Of a DNA stretch of 64,000 nucleotides, positions 50,623-58,519 are shown piece after piece (position 1 is the stretch's first letter; every line of letters starts with the position of its first letter). The stretch spans positions 1 to 64,000 of the forward strand of contig PXBD01000067.1 in assembly GCA_003565625.1 (NCBI GenBank). Direction: 5' to 3'. Source of the DNA: Gammaproteobacteria bacterium. GTDB taxonomy: Bacteria > Pseudomonadota > Gammaproteobacteria > Xanthomonadales > Wenzhouxiangellaceae. Both the position numbers and the translations under genes were made by a program. The notes beneath the pieces are model-generated. The model was not told the DNA's origin and did no database searches. It saw only the letters and a list, made by a program, of their open reading frames with translations.

Positions 50623-51518
50623 ACGACGCGGCCTGCAGCGCTCGTTTCCAGGACTACGTCAGGCGGCTCGAACGCGAACTGGATCGTCGCTGCAGTCCCG
50701 GTAATGAGTCCAGCGCGACCTTGTGCGAAGCCATGCGCTACGCCCTGTTCAACGGCGGCAAGCGGCTGCGGCCACAGCTGGTGTACGCCAGCGGGGAGGC
50801 GCTGGGCCTGGCGCCGGCCGTACTCGACGCACCGGCTTGCGCAGTCGAACTGATCCACAGCTACTCGCTGGTTCATGACGACCTGCCGGCCATGGACGAC
50901 GACGACCTGCGACGGGGTCGCCCCACCACCCATCTGGCCTTTGATGAAGCCGTTGCCATCCTCGCCGGCGACGCACTGCAGGCACTGGCTTTCCAGATCC
51001 TGGCCGAGGAACCGGCCCTGAATCACCCGGTGCCGGCCGCCGCCGGCATGATCGCCGAACTGGCAACCGCCTGCGGTGCCGACGGAATGGCCGGGGGCCA
51101 GGCCCAGGACATGGCCCTGGAGCATCAACAGCCGGATCGGGACACGCTCGAGACCATGTTTCGTCTGAAAACCGGCGCTCTGATCCGCGCCTCGGTGATG
51201 ATGCCGGCGGCCCTGGTGCCCGACCTGCCGCCAGCCCAGGCGGCCTGCCTGCGCGAATTTGCCGAGTGGATCGGGCTGGCGTTCCAGATCCGCGACGACC
51301 TGCTCGATGTCGAGGGCCAGACCGATGTGATCGGCAAGCAAACCGGCGCCGACCAGGCTCACGGCAAGGCCACCTGGCCAGGCCTGTTCGGGCCGGACGC
51401 GGCGCGCCGGCGCATTGCCGAACTCGATGAGCGTGCGCGAACCGCGCTGAATCGATGTACCGGCGACACCCGCGGGCTGCACTGGCTGGCCGATCGCCTG
51501 GTCAACCGCCAGACCTGA
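50607..51518 (+). CDS. ispA: Farnesyl/geranyl diphosphate synthase
   Basis: Condenses IPP and DMAPP to GPP and FPP. The 303-residue product has both Asp-rich motifs: LVHDDLPAMDDDDLRRG (about 88-104) and FQIRDDLLDVEG (about 228-239). The start is GTG inside the bamD end. In E. coli and Pseudomonas this gene lies between xseB and dxs; here neither flanks it. Confidence 0.93.
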   Translation: MALRLDDAACSARFQDYVRRLERELDRRCSPGNESSATLCEAMRYALFNGGKRLRPQLVYASGEALGLAPAVLDAPACAVELIHSYSLVHDDLPAMDDDDLRRGRPTTHLAFDEAVAILAGDALQALAFQILAEEPALNHPVPAAAGMIAELATACGADGMAGGQAQDMALEHQQPDRDTLETMFRLKTGALIRASVMMPAALVPDLPPAQAACLREFAEWIGLAFQIRDDLLDVEGQTDVIGKQTGADQAHGKATWPGLFGPDAARRRIAELDERARTALNRCTGDTRGLHWLADRLVNRQT

Positions 51519-51541
51519 GCAACCGCCGCTACCGGGCCGCT

Positions 51542-52255
51542 TCAGACGTAGCGGGTGGGGTCTTCCAGGCCTGCTTCCAGGAAACCCTGACGCCGCAGGC
51601 GGCAGGAATCACAAACCCCGCAGGCCCGCCCGTACTCATCGGCCTGGTAACACGATACGGTCTGGGCATAGTCCACGCCGAGTTCGGTGCCACGACGAAC
51701 GATCTGGGATTTTTTCAGATCAATCAACGGTGTATGAATTCGGAATGGACTGCCCTCGACGCCGGCCCGGGTCGCCAGGCAGGAGAGCGTCTGGAAGGCA
51801 GCGATGAATTCCGGACGGCAGTCCGGGTAGCCGGAGTAATCAACCGCGTTGACACCAATGAACAAATCGGTCGCGCCCAGTACCTCGGCGTAGCCCAGCG
51901 CAAGGCTGAGCATCAGGGTGTTGCGCGCCGGAACGTAGGTGATGGGAATTCCGTCGGTGGCCTCGGTGGGCACATCGAGATCATCGGTCAGGGCCGAACC
52001 GCCAATCGCGCGCAGGTCCACGGCCACCACCTTGTGCGAGGCCGCGCCCAGGCGCTGCGAAAGCCGGGCCGCCGCAAACAACTCGGCGTTGTGGCGCTGG
52101 CCATAGTCCACGGCCAGGCTGTGGCAGTCATAGCCGGCCGCCACTGCCTCGGCCAGCACGGTCGCCGAATCCAGGCCACCGGACAGCAAAACCACGGCGG
52201 CAGGCTTCTGGCCGCGACGGTCATCCCGACGCTCATCTGATCCCGAGGCTGCCAT
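51542..52255 (-). CDS. queC: 7-cyano-7-deazaguanine synthase
   Basis: Makes preQ0 for queuosine in tRNA. The 237-residue product has the ATP pyrophosphatase loop SGGLDSA (25-31), [17 protein letters not shown], and the C-terminal zinc cluster of four Cys in [19 protein letters not shown]. It is downstream of mog with a TGATG overlap, and convergent with ispA. Confidence 0.95.
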   Translation of the reverse strand: MAASGSDERRDDRRGQKPAAVVLLSGGLDSATVLAEAVAAGYDCHSLAVDYGQRHNAELFAAARLSQRLGAASHKVVAVDLRAIGGSALTDDLDVPTEATDGIPITYVPARNTLMLSLALGYAEVLGATDLFIGVNAVDYSGYPDCRPEFIAAFQTLSCLATRAGVEGSPFRIHTPLIDLKKSQIVRRGTELGVDYAQTVSCYQADEYGRACGVCDSCRLRRQGFLEAGLEDPTRYV

Positions 52256-52839
52256 CAGGCTTGATTCCGGCGCGCAGATTTGGGCCGAAAGGCCTTGCAG
52301 ACGGCCTCGTCGGTTTCCAGGTACGGGCCACCGATCAGGTCAATGCAGTAGGGAACGGCAGCAAAGATGCCGTGCACCGGCGGGGAGTGGTCCGGCAGAC
52401 CGGCCAGGGTTTCGGCGATCGCCTTGGGCTGGCCGGGCAGGTTGATGATCAAAGCCCGGCCACGCACCACGGCCACCTGGCGCGAGAGGATGGCAGTGGG
52501 GACAAAGGTCAGGCTGATCTGGCGCATCTGCTCGCCAAAGCCCGGCATGACCCGATCGGCCACCGCCAGAGTGGCCTCCGGGGTGACATCGCGCGGCGCC
52601 GGGCCAGTGCCACCGGTGGTCAGAACCAGATCACACTCCACCCGGTCGACCAGTTCGATCAAGGTATTGCTGATCAACTGCTGATCATCCGGGATCAGCC
52701 GGGTCTCCCACGACAGTGGGTTCACCAGCGCGCTCCCCAGCCATTGCTTGAGCGCCGGAATACCCAGATCCTCATAGACCCCGCTGGAAGCGCGGTCACT
52801 GACCGAGACCACGCCGATGCGAGCGCTTTCCTGATCCAT
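52255..52839 (-). CDS. mog: Molybdopterin adenylyltransferase
   Basis: Adenylylates molybdopterin before molybdenum insertion. The 194-residue product matches Mog closely: [21 protein letters not shown] (about 7-27), [54 protein letters not shown] and [12 protein letters not shown]. Start MDQESAR chosen; MNTMDQ nine bases upstream is possible. Implies the organism has molybdoenzymes. Confidence 0.9.
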   Translation of the reverse strand: MDQESARIGVVSVSDRASSGVYEDLGIPALKQWLGSALVNPLSWETRLIPDDQQLISNTLIELVDRVECDLVLTTGGTGPAPRDVTPEATLAVADRVMPGFGEQMRQISLTFVPTAILSRQVAVVRGRALIINLPGQPKAIAETLAGLPDHSPPVHGIFAAVPYCIDLIGGPYLETDEAVCKAFRPKSARRNQA

Positions 52840-52897
52840 TGTGTTCATTTCGGCACGCAATTCCTGATCAGCTGTTCAAGCCGACCATTGTCCCGCA

Positions 52898-53440
52898 TTA
52901 TTGCCCCAGAGCGGCCACCACGGAAGCTTCCAGTTCGCTGTCGAGCGGCGTGACGCGCGACCCAAAACTGCCCAGCACCTGGCCGTCACGGCCGATCAGA
53001 TACTTGGTGAAATTCCAGCGCGGCGCCTGCTCAGCCTCAGCCAGGGCGCGGAACAAGGCGTTCGCGCCCTCCCCGCGCACGCCAGTGGTGGCGAACATCG
53101 GAAAGCTCACCCCGTAGTTGACGTAGCAGACCTCGGCGGTATCTTCCTCGTCGGCCAGTTCCTGGTTGAAGTCATCGCTGGGGAACCCGAGGACGACCAG
53201 CCCGTCATCGCGGTATTTCTGGTACAGCGCCTCAAGGTCGCTGAACTGCCCGGTAAAGCCGCAACGGCTGGCGGTGTTGACCACCAACAGCACCGAATCG
53301 GCATAGGCCTGGCACAGGTTCTCGACCTGGCTGCTGGCCAGGCGACGATGTTCAAAGTCGAGCAGGTTGTCGCACACCGCCGCCGAACTGCCGGCAAACG
53401 GCACCAGCAGCAAAAGCAACACAGCCAGGCGCTTGGTCAT
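52898..53440 (-). CDS. Exported glutathione-peroxidase-family thiol peroxidase
   Basis: A 180-residue protein with a signal peptide (MTKRLAVLLLLLVPFAGSSA), so probably periplasmic. The peroxidatic residue is a plain Cys, C60, in VVNTASRCGFTGQF; the Trp-Asn pair is present (RWNFTKY). The usual FPCNQFG motif reads FPSDDFN, so the resolving Cys and the catalytic Gln are replaced. Reducing partner unknown; thioredoxin-type proteins are likelier than glutathione in the periplasm. Start has GGAG upstream. Confidence 0.85.
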   Translation of the reverse strand: MTKRLAVLLLLLVPFAGSSAAVCDNLLDFEHRRLASSQVENLCQAYADSVLLVVNTASRCGFTGQFSDLEALYQKYRDDGLVVLGFPSDDFNQELADEEDTAEVCYVNYGVSFPMFATTGVRGEGANALFRALAEAEQAPRWNFTKYLIGRDGQVLGSFGSRVTPLDSELEASVVAALGQ

Positions 53441-53571
53441 GATTACGTCTCCAAAGGATTCCAGCATGCATTGAATGCTGCTGCAGATCAATCTGCGGTG
53501 AACGCGCTTGCCCGCCAGGTGGAATCCAGCGCCTGCGCCCACCAAAGCCACCCCTATCTCAGACCCGGATT

Positions 53572-54138
53572 TCAGGCCTCCGGATACGGGTGAGCCACGC
53601 CTTTGTGGCAATCGATACAGGTCTGGCGCTCATCGGCATCCCGGTTGGCATTGAAACGGTGCACGTTGACCGCCATCCGGCTCATTTCGGCCGGCGGCGG
53701 GTCATCGTAGATCCGACTGTGACAATCGGCACAGGTGGACGAATCGATGGACCGCAGGTAGGCATGGGTCAGTTCGGCCCACTCCAGGCGATGCTCTTCC
53801 AGATGCTCCTGGGTATTGAAGCCGGAAGTGGTAACGAAACGCCACAAATCCGGCGAGACGGCAATCTTCTTGCGCAGGTAGGCAAAGGACTCGTTCGGCA
53901 GATGACAGTCGCGGCAGTGCACGTGGATGCCGGCGGCGTTGTTGCCGTGCGGCGACTCCCGAACTTCTTCCAGCAACGAGTGATTGCTGTGACAGGTCAT
54001 GCAGAATTCATCTGTACTGGTGGCGTGCAAGGTCACCTGACCGGTCCAGAATGCCAGCGCACCAAACACCGCCCCGCCGACCACCAGGGTGAAGATGGAC
54101 AGAGTTGCGCTGGGTCGGAAGATTTTTCGCCAGTTCAT
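53572..54138 (-). CDS. NapC/NirT-family tetraheme cytochrome c
   Basis: A membrane-anchored quinol dehydrogenase type cytochrome. The 188-residue product has one N-terminal helix (about 11-31) and four CXXCH haem sites: C46-MT-CH, C75-RD-CH, C136-AD-CH and C174-ID-CH. It resembles NapC, NrfH and CymA, which pass electrons from quinols to periplasmic reductases. No nap, nrf or tor gene lies nearby, so its acceptor is unknown. It follows a small exported protein by 10 bases, with a promoter ahead of both. Confidence 0.9.
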   Translation of the reverse strand: MNWRKIFRPSATLSIFTLVVGGAVFGALAFWTGQVTLHATSTDEFCMTCHSNHSLLEEVRESPHGNNAAGIHVHCRDCHLPNESFAYLRKKIAVSPDLWRFVTTSGFNTQEHLEEHRLEWAELTHAYLRSIDSSTCADCHSRIYDDPPPAEMSRMAVNVHRFNANRDADERQTCIDCHKGVAHPYPEA

Positions 54139-54148
54139 GCCAGGACGT

Positions 54149-54322
54149 TCAATCCTTATTGAACGCCTGACGACGTTCTTCGCTCAATTCCTGATCCTGG
54201 CTGCCCAATCGCTCGAAACCGACTTGATCAGCACTGGATGGCTGCCCGCTGGCGGCGACCGCAGCGGCGACGCACAGGCAGAGTGTAACCAGAACGACAA
54301 CGAACCATCGATCAGAGTGCAT
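54149..54322 (-). CDS. Small exported protein upstream of the tetraheme cytochrome
   Basis: A 57-residue product with a signal-peptide-like N-terminus (RWFVVVLVTLCLCVAAAVAA) and a mature polar tail of about 35 residues with no Cys. I do not recognise it. Start MHSDRW has GAGG eight bases upstream and lies 27 or so bases after the predicted transcript start. Its 10-base spacing from the cytochrome suggests an accessory role, but it could be an unimportant leader ORF. Confidence 0.55.
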   Translation of the reverse strand: MHSDRWFVVVLVTLCLCVAAAVAASGQPSSADQVGFERLGSQDQELSEERRQAFNKD

Positions 54323-54355
54323 GTAGCCGACCTCGAACAAGAAGAAACAGACGCA

Positions 54356-54384
54356 AGCGTATTAAACTGTCAAGGAATTGTCAA
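54356..54384 (-). promoter_or_regulatory. Putative promoter of the tetraheme cytochrome operon
   Basis: On the minus strand TTGACA (54384-54379), a 17-base spacer and TACGCT (54361-54356). A second TTGACA lies 11 bases downstream of the first. It points at the small exported protein and the cytochrome. Confidence 0.5.
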
Positions 54385-54467
54385 CGCCCGGGCGGCGGGC
54401 CCAGGCAGGCCGATTTGCCGCTATGCTTGCACCTGGAATGTTTCCGTTTCTCCACTGGAGTAAACCC

Positions 54468-54773
54468 ATGACCCGAACACTGCCCCTGACCGCGATGATC
54501 CTGATCCTGGCCTTGATCGGCGCCCATGCCCTGGCCGAAGACGGCCTTGAGCAGGCCAGCCTGTCGATTCCCAACATGGTCTGCATGTCCTGCGAGATGC
54601 GGGTCGAGCAGGCCGTCACCGCCGTGACCGGCGTGGCCGGCGTGGCATTCGATGCCGAAGACAAGATCGCCACGGTGGCCTTCGATCCCGAGCAGGCGAG
54701 CCTGGAGGAAATCCTGGCCGCCTGCGACGAAGCCGGCTACCCAGCAACCGTGGTCGAACCGACCGAAACCTGA
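54468..54773 (+). CDS. Exported heavy-metal-associated (HMA) domain protein, MerP-like
   Basis: A 101-residue periplasmic protein: signal peptide (1-23, ending ALA-ED), then one HMA domain with the metal site C39-M-S-C42 in IPNMVCMSCEMRVEQAV. It resembles MerP and exported CopZ-type copper or mercury carriers. No mer operon or copper ATPase lies beside it, so the metal is unknown. Start at MTRTLP with GGAG upstream; earlier in-frame codons are rejected. Confidence 0.85.
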   Translation: MTRTLPLTAMILILALIGAHALAEDGLEQASLSIPNMVCMSCEMRVEQAVTAVTGVAGVAFDAEDKIATVAFDPEQASLEEILAACDEAGYPATVVEPTET

Positions 54774-54788
54774 CCCGGCATGCCGGGT
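54773..54788. repeat. 16-bp perfect palindrome between convergent genes
   Basis: ACCCGGCATGCCGGGT spans the stop of the HMA-protein gene and lies just before the convergent methyltransferase end. A second small hairpin (GGTTGA/TCAACC, 54786-54801) follows. Either may help end transcription; neither has a T-run. Confidence 0.45.
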
Positions 54789-54795
54789 TGATGGT

Positions 54796-55623
54796 TCAAC
54801 CGGTTTCCCAGGCGATGAAGGCCCAGCGGAACGGCTGGCTGCTGGCGCGGGCGCGCTCTGGATTCTGATCGAACCATGCCGCCAGTTGCGCGCGTTCGGC
54901 ATCGTTGAGCTGGCCCAGCGAGAATCCGACCCGGCGGACGAATTCCCCGGCCGTTTCGCAGTCGGTCGGGCGGTGGTCGTTGTCGAGAAAGTCGACCCGC
55001 GGCTGGCGGCCCATCTGGTAGAGGATGTTGACGGCGTAGATGTAGTCCGGCACGGGATCGAGTTTGCGCCCGATCACCGCGGCGATGGCCGGGTCGATGA
55101 AGTAGCCGCCGACCTTGCTGGTCAGGCAGGCGCGCCGGGCCGCGTGCGCATCGAGTTTCTGCAACGCCGCTTCCAGATCCAGCACCGCCGTGGAGCGCGA
55201 GGCCACGGCGATGTCGCACACCGGCACCTCCGACCAGTCGTCGTCCCAGGATTTTTGCATCGCCAGCACATGGTCGATGCCGCGCTCGGCGGCCAGCTCG
55301 CGCATGGCCCCGAGCATGCCCGCGCTGTAATCCAGGCCGATAACCTGATCGAGCTGATCGGCGACGGCCAGGCCGATCGCGCCGGTGCCGCAGCCGACGT
55401 CGAGCAGTGAGTTGCAGCCCGAAAGATCCATGCGCGCCGTGAAGTCGCGCACGTAGCGGGAACCTGTGGCCACCGCTTTCATGCGCTCGGCGCGGCCGTC
55501 CCAGTCTTCCGGCGCCTTGACCTGCCGGCCGGAGGCCATCATGTGCTCGCGGTAGAGCCGGCCGAAGTCGATATCGAAGATGGTTGCCGGTCTTCGGGAG
55601 GCTGAGCGCCCGTCGCTTACCAC
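54796..55623 (-). CDS. Class I SAM-dependent methyltransferase
   Basis: A 275-residue soluble methyltransferase. LLDVGCGTGAIGLAVA (about 73-88) is the SAM motif I, with GLDYSAGMLGAM as motif II. The N-terminus (IFDIDFGRLYREHM) and C-terminal region do not reveal the substrate. The start is GTG, overlapping the cheD stop, so it is co-translated with cheD. It lacks CheR features, so it should not be called the receptor methyltransferase. Confidence 0.8.
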   Translation of the reverse strand: MVSDGRSASRRPATIFDIDFGRLYREHMMASGRQVKAPEDWDGRAERMKAVATGSRYVRDFTARMDLSGCNSLLDVGCGTGAIGLAVADQLDQVIGLDYSAGMLGAMRELAAERGIDHVLAMQKSWDDDWSEVPVCDIAVASRSTAVLDLEAALQKLDAHAARRACLTSKVGGYFIDPAIAAVIGRKLDPVPDYIYAVNILYQMGRQPRVDFLDNDHRPTDCETAGEFVRRVGFSLGQLNDAERAQLAAWFDQNPERARASSQPFRWAFIAWETG

Positions 55624-56219
55624 AGGTCGATTTCTCCAGTGCTGGCTGCTTCGCGCTCGCGTTTTTCCAGGCTGGAGCGCCAGAACTGCTTTTCCTGCTG
55701 CTCGACTTCCAGGGTCTTGGAGCGAGCGATTTCGCGCACGTACACCGAGTAGTCATTGCCGGTGAAGTAAATCACCCGGCCGTTGATACCACCCAGGCTC
55801 TTGGCCAGAACCGGGATATTCTCGGTGTGAAGAAACTCCTGCACAAAGCGACTGTTGACATCGCCAATGGCGAAAAAACTGTCCTCGCGGGAAATTCCCG
55901 GCAGCACGTTGCCGCCGCCGAAGACCTTGGCCTTGAGATTGTGCCGCTGGGCGCCGGCCTTGAGCATGTTGTTGATCAGCAATTCCATGGCGTTGACGCC
56001 ATAACGCCCGGCTTCGCTTGCCAACACCGGCACATCACGACTGTAGCGATGGTTGGCCAACAGGAAGTGGTTCATGCCCATCACGTGGGCGACCGGATCG
56101 TACAGGCAGGCGGCCACGCACGAGCCCAGCAGCGTCGAAATCATCAGATCCTGGCGCCGGGTGACATGATGCTCACCCGGATGCAGGGTTACCCGTCGGT
56201 CGGCAGGCCAGTTTTTCAT
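55617..56219 (-). CDS. cheD: Chemoreceptor glutamine deamidase CheD
   Basis: Deamidates glutamines on chemoreceptors. The 200-residue product has the catalytic Cys C34 in STLLGSCVAACLYD and His H51 in MGMNHFLLA. The expected GGG segment is present (AKVFGGGNVLPG). No cheA, cheW, cheY, cheR, cheB or receptor gene is in the window, so it is an orphan here. Coupled to the downstream methyltransferase and divergent from a diguanylate cyclase. Confidence 0.92.
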   Translation of the reverse strand: MKNWPADRRVTLHPGEHHVTRRQDLMISTLLGSCVAACLYDPVAHVMGMNHFLLANHRYSRDVPVLASEAGRYGVNAMELLINNMLKAGAQRHNLKAKVFGGGNVLPGISREDSFFAIGDVNSRFVQEFLHTENIPVLAKSLGGINGRVIYFTGNDYSVYVREIARSKTLEVEQQEKQFWRSSLEKREREAASTGEIDLW

Positions 56220-56437
56220 CGTTGCGACGCGACGAATCTCGGTTCATCAGGAAAGCAGCAAGTATATCCGTCTTCACGCCCATGGCAATGGTAAGGTTAT
56301 GGGGGTGGTTGAGCGCCCTCGTGAGCATCTATACTGCAAAACGGGTAGTCTGGAAACGCAGGCTGGGTGGGGCAAATCCATTGAGTTTTCCGCCAAAAAT
56401 GGCGAAATCTCAGCGGCTGAAGGAATGTTGAGGGGTA

Positions 56438-58426
56438 ATGTCTACCGGCACGGGCTCAGGCAGCCGCGAACATCGACGAACCATCGACGAGTTGCGGCAT
56501 GCCGAACGGATCCAGAAAGCGCTTTACCAGATCTCGGATCTGGCCGGCGCCGATCTGGAAACCGACGAAATTCTCAAGCGCCTGCATCAGATCATCGCCG
56601 ATCTGATGTATGCCGAAAACTTCTACATTTTCCTCCACAACGCCGGCAAGGATACGGTCCGCTTTCGCTACTTTGCCGACTCGGCCACCAGCACAGAGGA
56701 TGTGTCGCTCTACCTCAGTCCGCAGGATGGGCCACCAGACGACCGCAACGACGACGCTCCGGACACGGGTTTCACACTGGCCGACATCCCCCTGGACAAT
56801 ATTGAACACAGCCTGACCTGGTATGTGATTCGTCTTGGACGACCACTGCGCGGGTCGCTGGACGAGATCGAACGAACAGTGCCCGGCCCGCTCAAGCGCT
56901 TTGGCGCAATCTCGCGCGACTGGCTCGGCGTACCCATGCTGGACGGAACCCAGGTCAAGGGCCTGCTGGTGGTCCAGAGCTACGAGCAGGAAAACATGTA
57001 TAGCGAGCAGGACCAGGAGTTGCTCGGCTTTGTTGCCAGCCACGTCCTGACCATGCTGCAACGACGCCAGACCCGCAAGGACCTGGAGCAGGTGGTCATT
57101 GACCGAACCCGGGAACTGGCCCGGGCAAACCAGGCTCTTAAAGAGGAACTGGCCCAGCGGCGCCGTAACGAGCGGCTGCAAAAGGCGCTCTACCACATCG
57201 CCGAACAGGCCAGCGAAGGCGGCGATGAAAAAAGCTTCTTTCAGCGCGTTCACGATGAAGTCAGCGAGTTGTTTTACGCCGAGAACTTTTTCGTCGCCCT
57301 GCTGGTAGACGATGACACCGCGCTGGAATTTGCCTACTACGCCGATGAATTTCTGCAGTCGCAGAACAAGCGACCGCTGGCCTCGGGACTGACCGAATAC
57401 GGCCTGCATTCGGATCACGGGGTGTTGCTGACCGAGGCCGACATCGAGCGCCTGATTCAGGCCGGTAAAGTCAAGATTCATGGACCCAACGCCTACGCCT
57501 GGATTGGCGTACCCCTGCGATGCGATGGGCGCACGCTCGGCCTGGTTGCCGTCCAGAGCTACCGGGCCGACCGGGTCTACCAACAGGAGGACCTGGAGTT
57601 GCTGCGCTTCGTCTCCCGGCAGATTGCCAGCAGCCTGGAACGCAAGCGCGCCCTGGCCTCCCTGCAGGAAGCCAAGGAAACCCTGGAGCAGCGGGTTGCG
57701 GAACGTACCCGGGAGTTGTCGCGGGCAAACGCCGCGCTGGCCGAACAAAGCCTGACCGACCCCCTGACCGGCTTGCGCAACCGGCGCTACCTGATCGAGC
57801 AGGTGCCGCTCGACATTGCCCTGATTGACCGCAAACACCGGGACCGCCGTAACAACCCTGGAAACCCGCCCGAAGAGATTCCCAGCCTGCTGTTCCTGAT
57901 GCTCGATATCGATCACTTCAAGCAAGTCAACGATGTCCATGGTCACGCCGTTGGTGATCGTGTCCTGGTGCAAATGAGCGCAATCATCCGAGGCTGCATC
58001 CGCGACTCCGACACCGCCGTTCGCTGGGGCGGCGAGGAGTTTTTGCTGGTGGCGCGTTTCACCGATCCTGGCTTCGCTTCGGACCTGGCCGAACGCCTGC
58101 GCAAGGCAGTGGCGGAACATGAGTTCCAGATCGGGCCGGCACAGCCAGCCCGCATCACCTGTTCGATCGGCTTTGCCCAGTATCCGTTCGTGCCTGCCCG
58201 CCCGGGCCATGTGCACTGGGAAGAGGCCATCAATATCGCCGATCAGTGCCTGTATGCCGCCAAACAGAGCTGGCGTGATGCCTGGGTGGGGGTGCACTGG
58301 GACGGTGAGGAAGTCCCCGAATCACTGCCCGAACGAATCGCGCCGACGATTCCGGATCTGATCGAATCCGGGCACCTGCGACTGTGCAGCTCGCACCTCG
58401 ATCAGCCTGGCCTGGTCTGGCCCTGA
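56438..58426 (+). CDS. GAF-GAF-GGDEF diguanylate cyclase
   Basis: A soluble 662-residue signalling protein that should make cyclic di-GMP. Two GAF sensor domains (about 25-210 and 245-430) are each preceded or followed by coiled-coil segments (RELARANQALKEELAQRRR; ERTRELSRANAALAEQ), then a GGDEF domain with DPLTGLRNRRYL, MLDIDHFKQVNDVHGHAVGD and the active site GGEEF (531-535). The product-inhibition site RDSD lies five residues before GGEEF, so feedback control is expected. GAF ligands are unknown. Alone on its strand, divergent from cheD. Confidence 0.92.
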   Translation: MSTGTGSGSREHRRTIDELRHAERIQKALYQISDLAGADLETDEILKRLHQIIADLMYAENFYIFLHNAGKDTVRFRYFADSATSTEDVSLYLSPQDGPPDDRNDDAPDTGFTLADIPLDNIEHSLTWYVIRLGRPLRGSLDEIERTVPGPLKRFGAISRDWLGVPMLDGTQVKGLLVVQSYEQENMYSEQDQELLGFVASHVLTMLQRRQTRKDLEQVVIDRTRELARANQALKEELAQRRRNERLQKALYHIAEQASEGGDEKSFFQRVHDEVSELFYAENFFVALLVDDDTALEFAYYADEFLQSQNKRPLASGLTEYGLHSDHGVLLTEADIERLIQAGKVKIHGPNAYAWIGVPLRCDGRTLGLVAVQSYRADRVYQQEDLELLRFVSRQIASSLERKRALASLQEAKETLEQRVAERTRELSRANAALAEQSLTDPLTGLRNRRYLIEQVPLDIALIDRKHRDRRNNPGNPPEEIPSLLFLMLDIDHFKQVNDVHGHAVGDRVLVQMSAIIRGCIRDSDTAVRWGGEEFLLVARFTDPGFASDLAERLRKAVAEHEFQIGPAQPARITCSIGFAQYPFVPARPGHVHWEEAINIADQCLYAAKQSWRDAWVGVHWDGEEVPESLPERIAPTIPDLIESGHLRLCSSHLDQPGLVWP

Positions 58427-58519
58427 AGGGTCACCTGTACCGGCCTGGCCGAGCGTTTGTTCAACCGGCCCTGGTAGTCATCGAATGCAGACCCGGGCTG
58501 AAAATGGCCGCCTTGCCGA

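Noticed and set aside
54796-55623. Methyltransferase as CheR because it lies beside cheD
   Set aside because: It lacks the CheR N-terminal helical domain and motifs; only the general SAM fold is visible.
56456-58297. 613-codon minus-strand frame
   Set aside because: Antisense shadow of the GAF-GAF-GGDEF gene.
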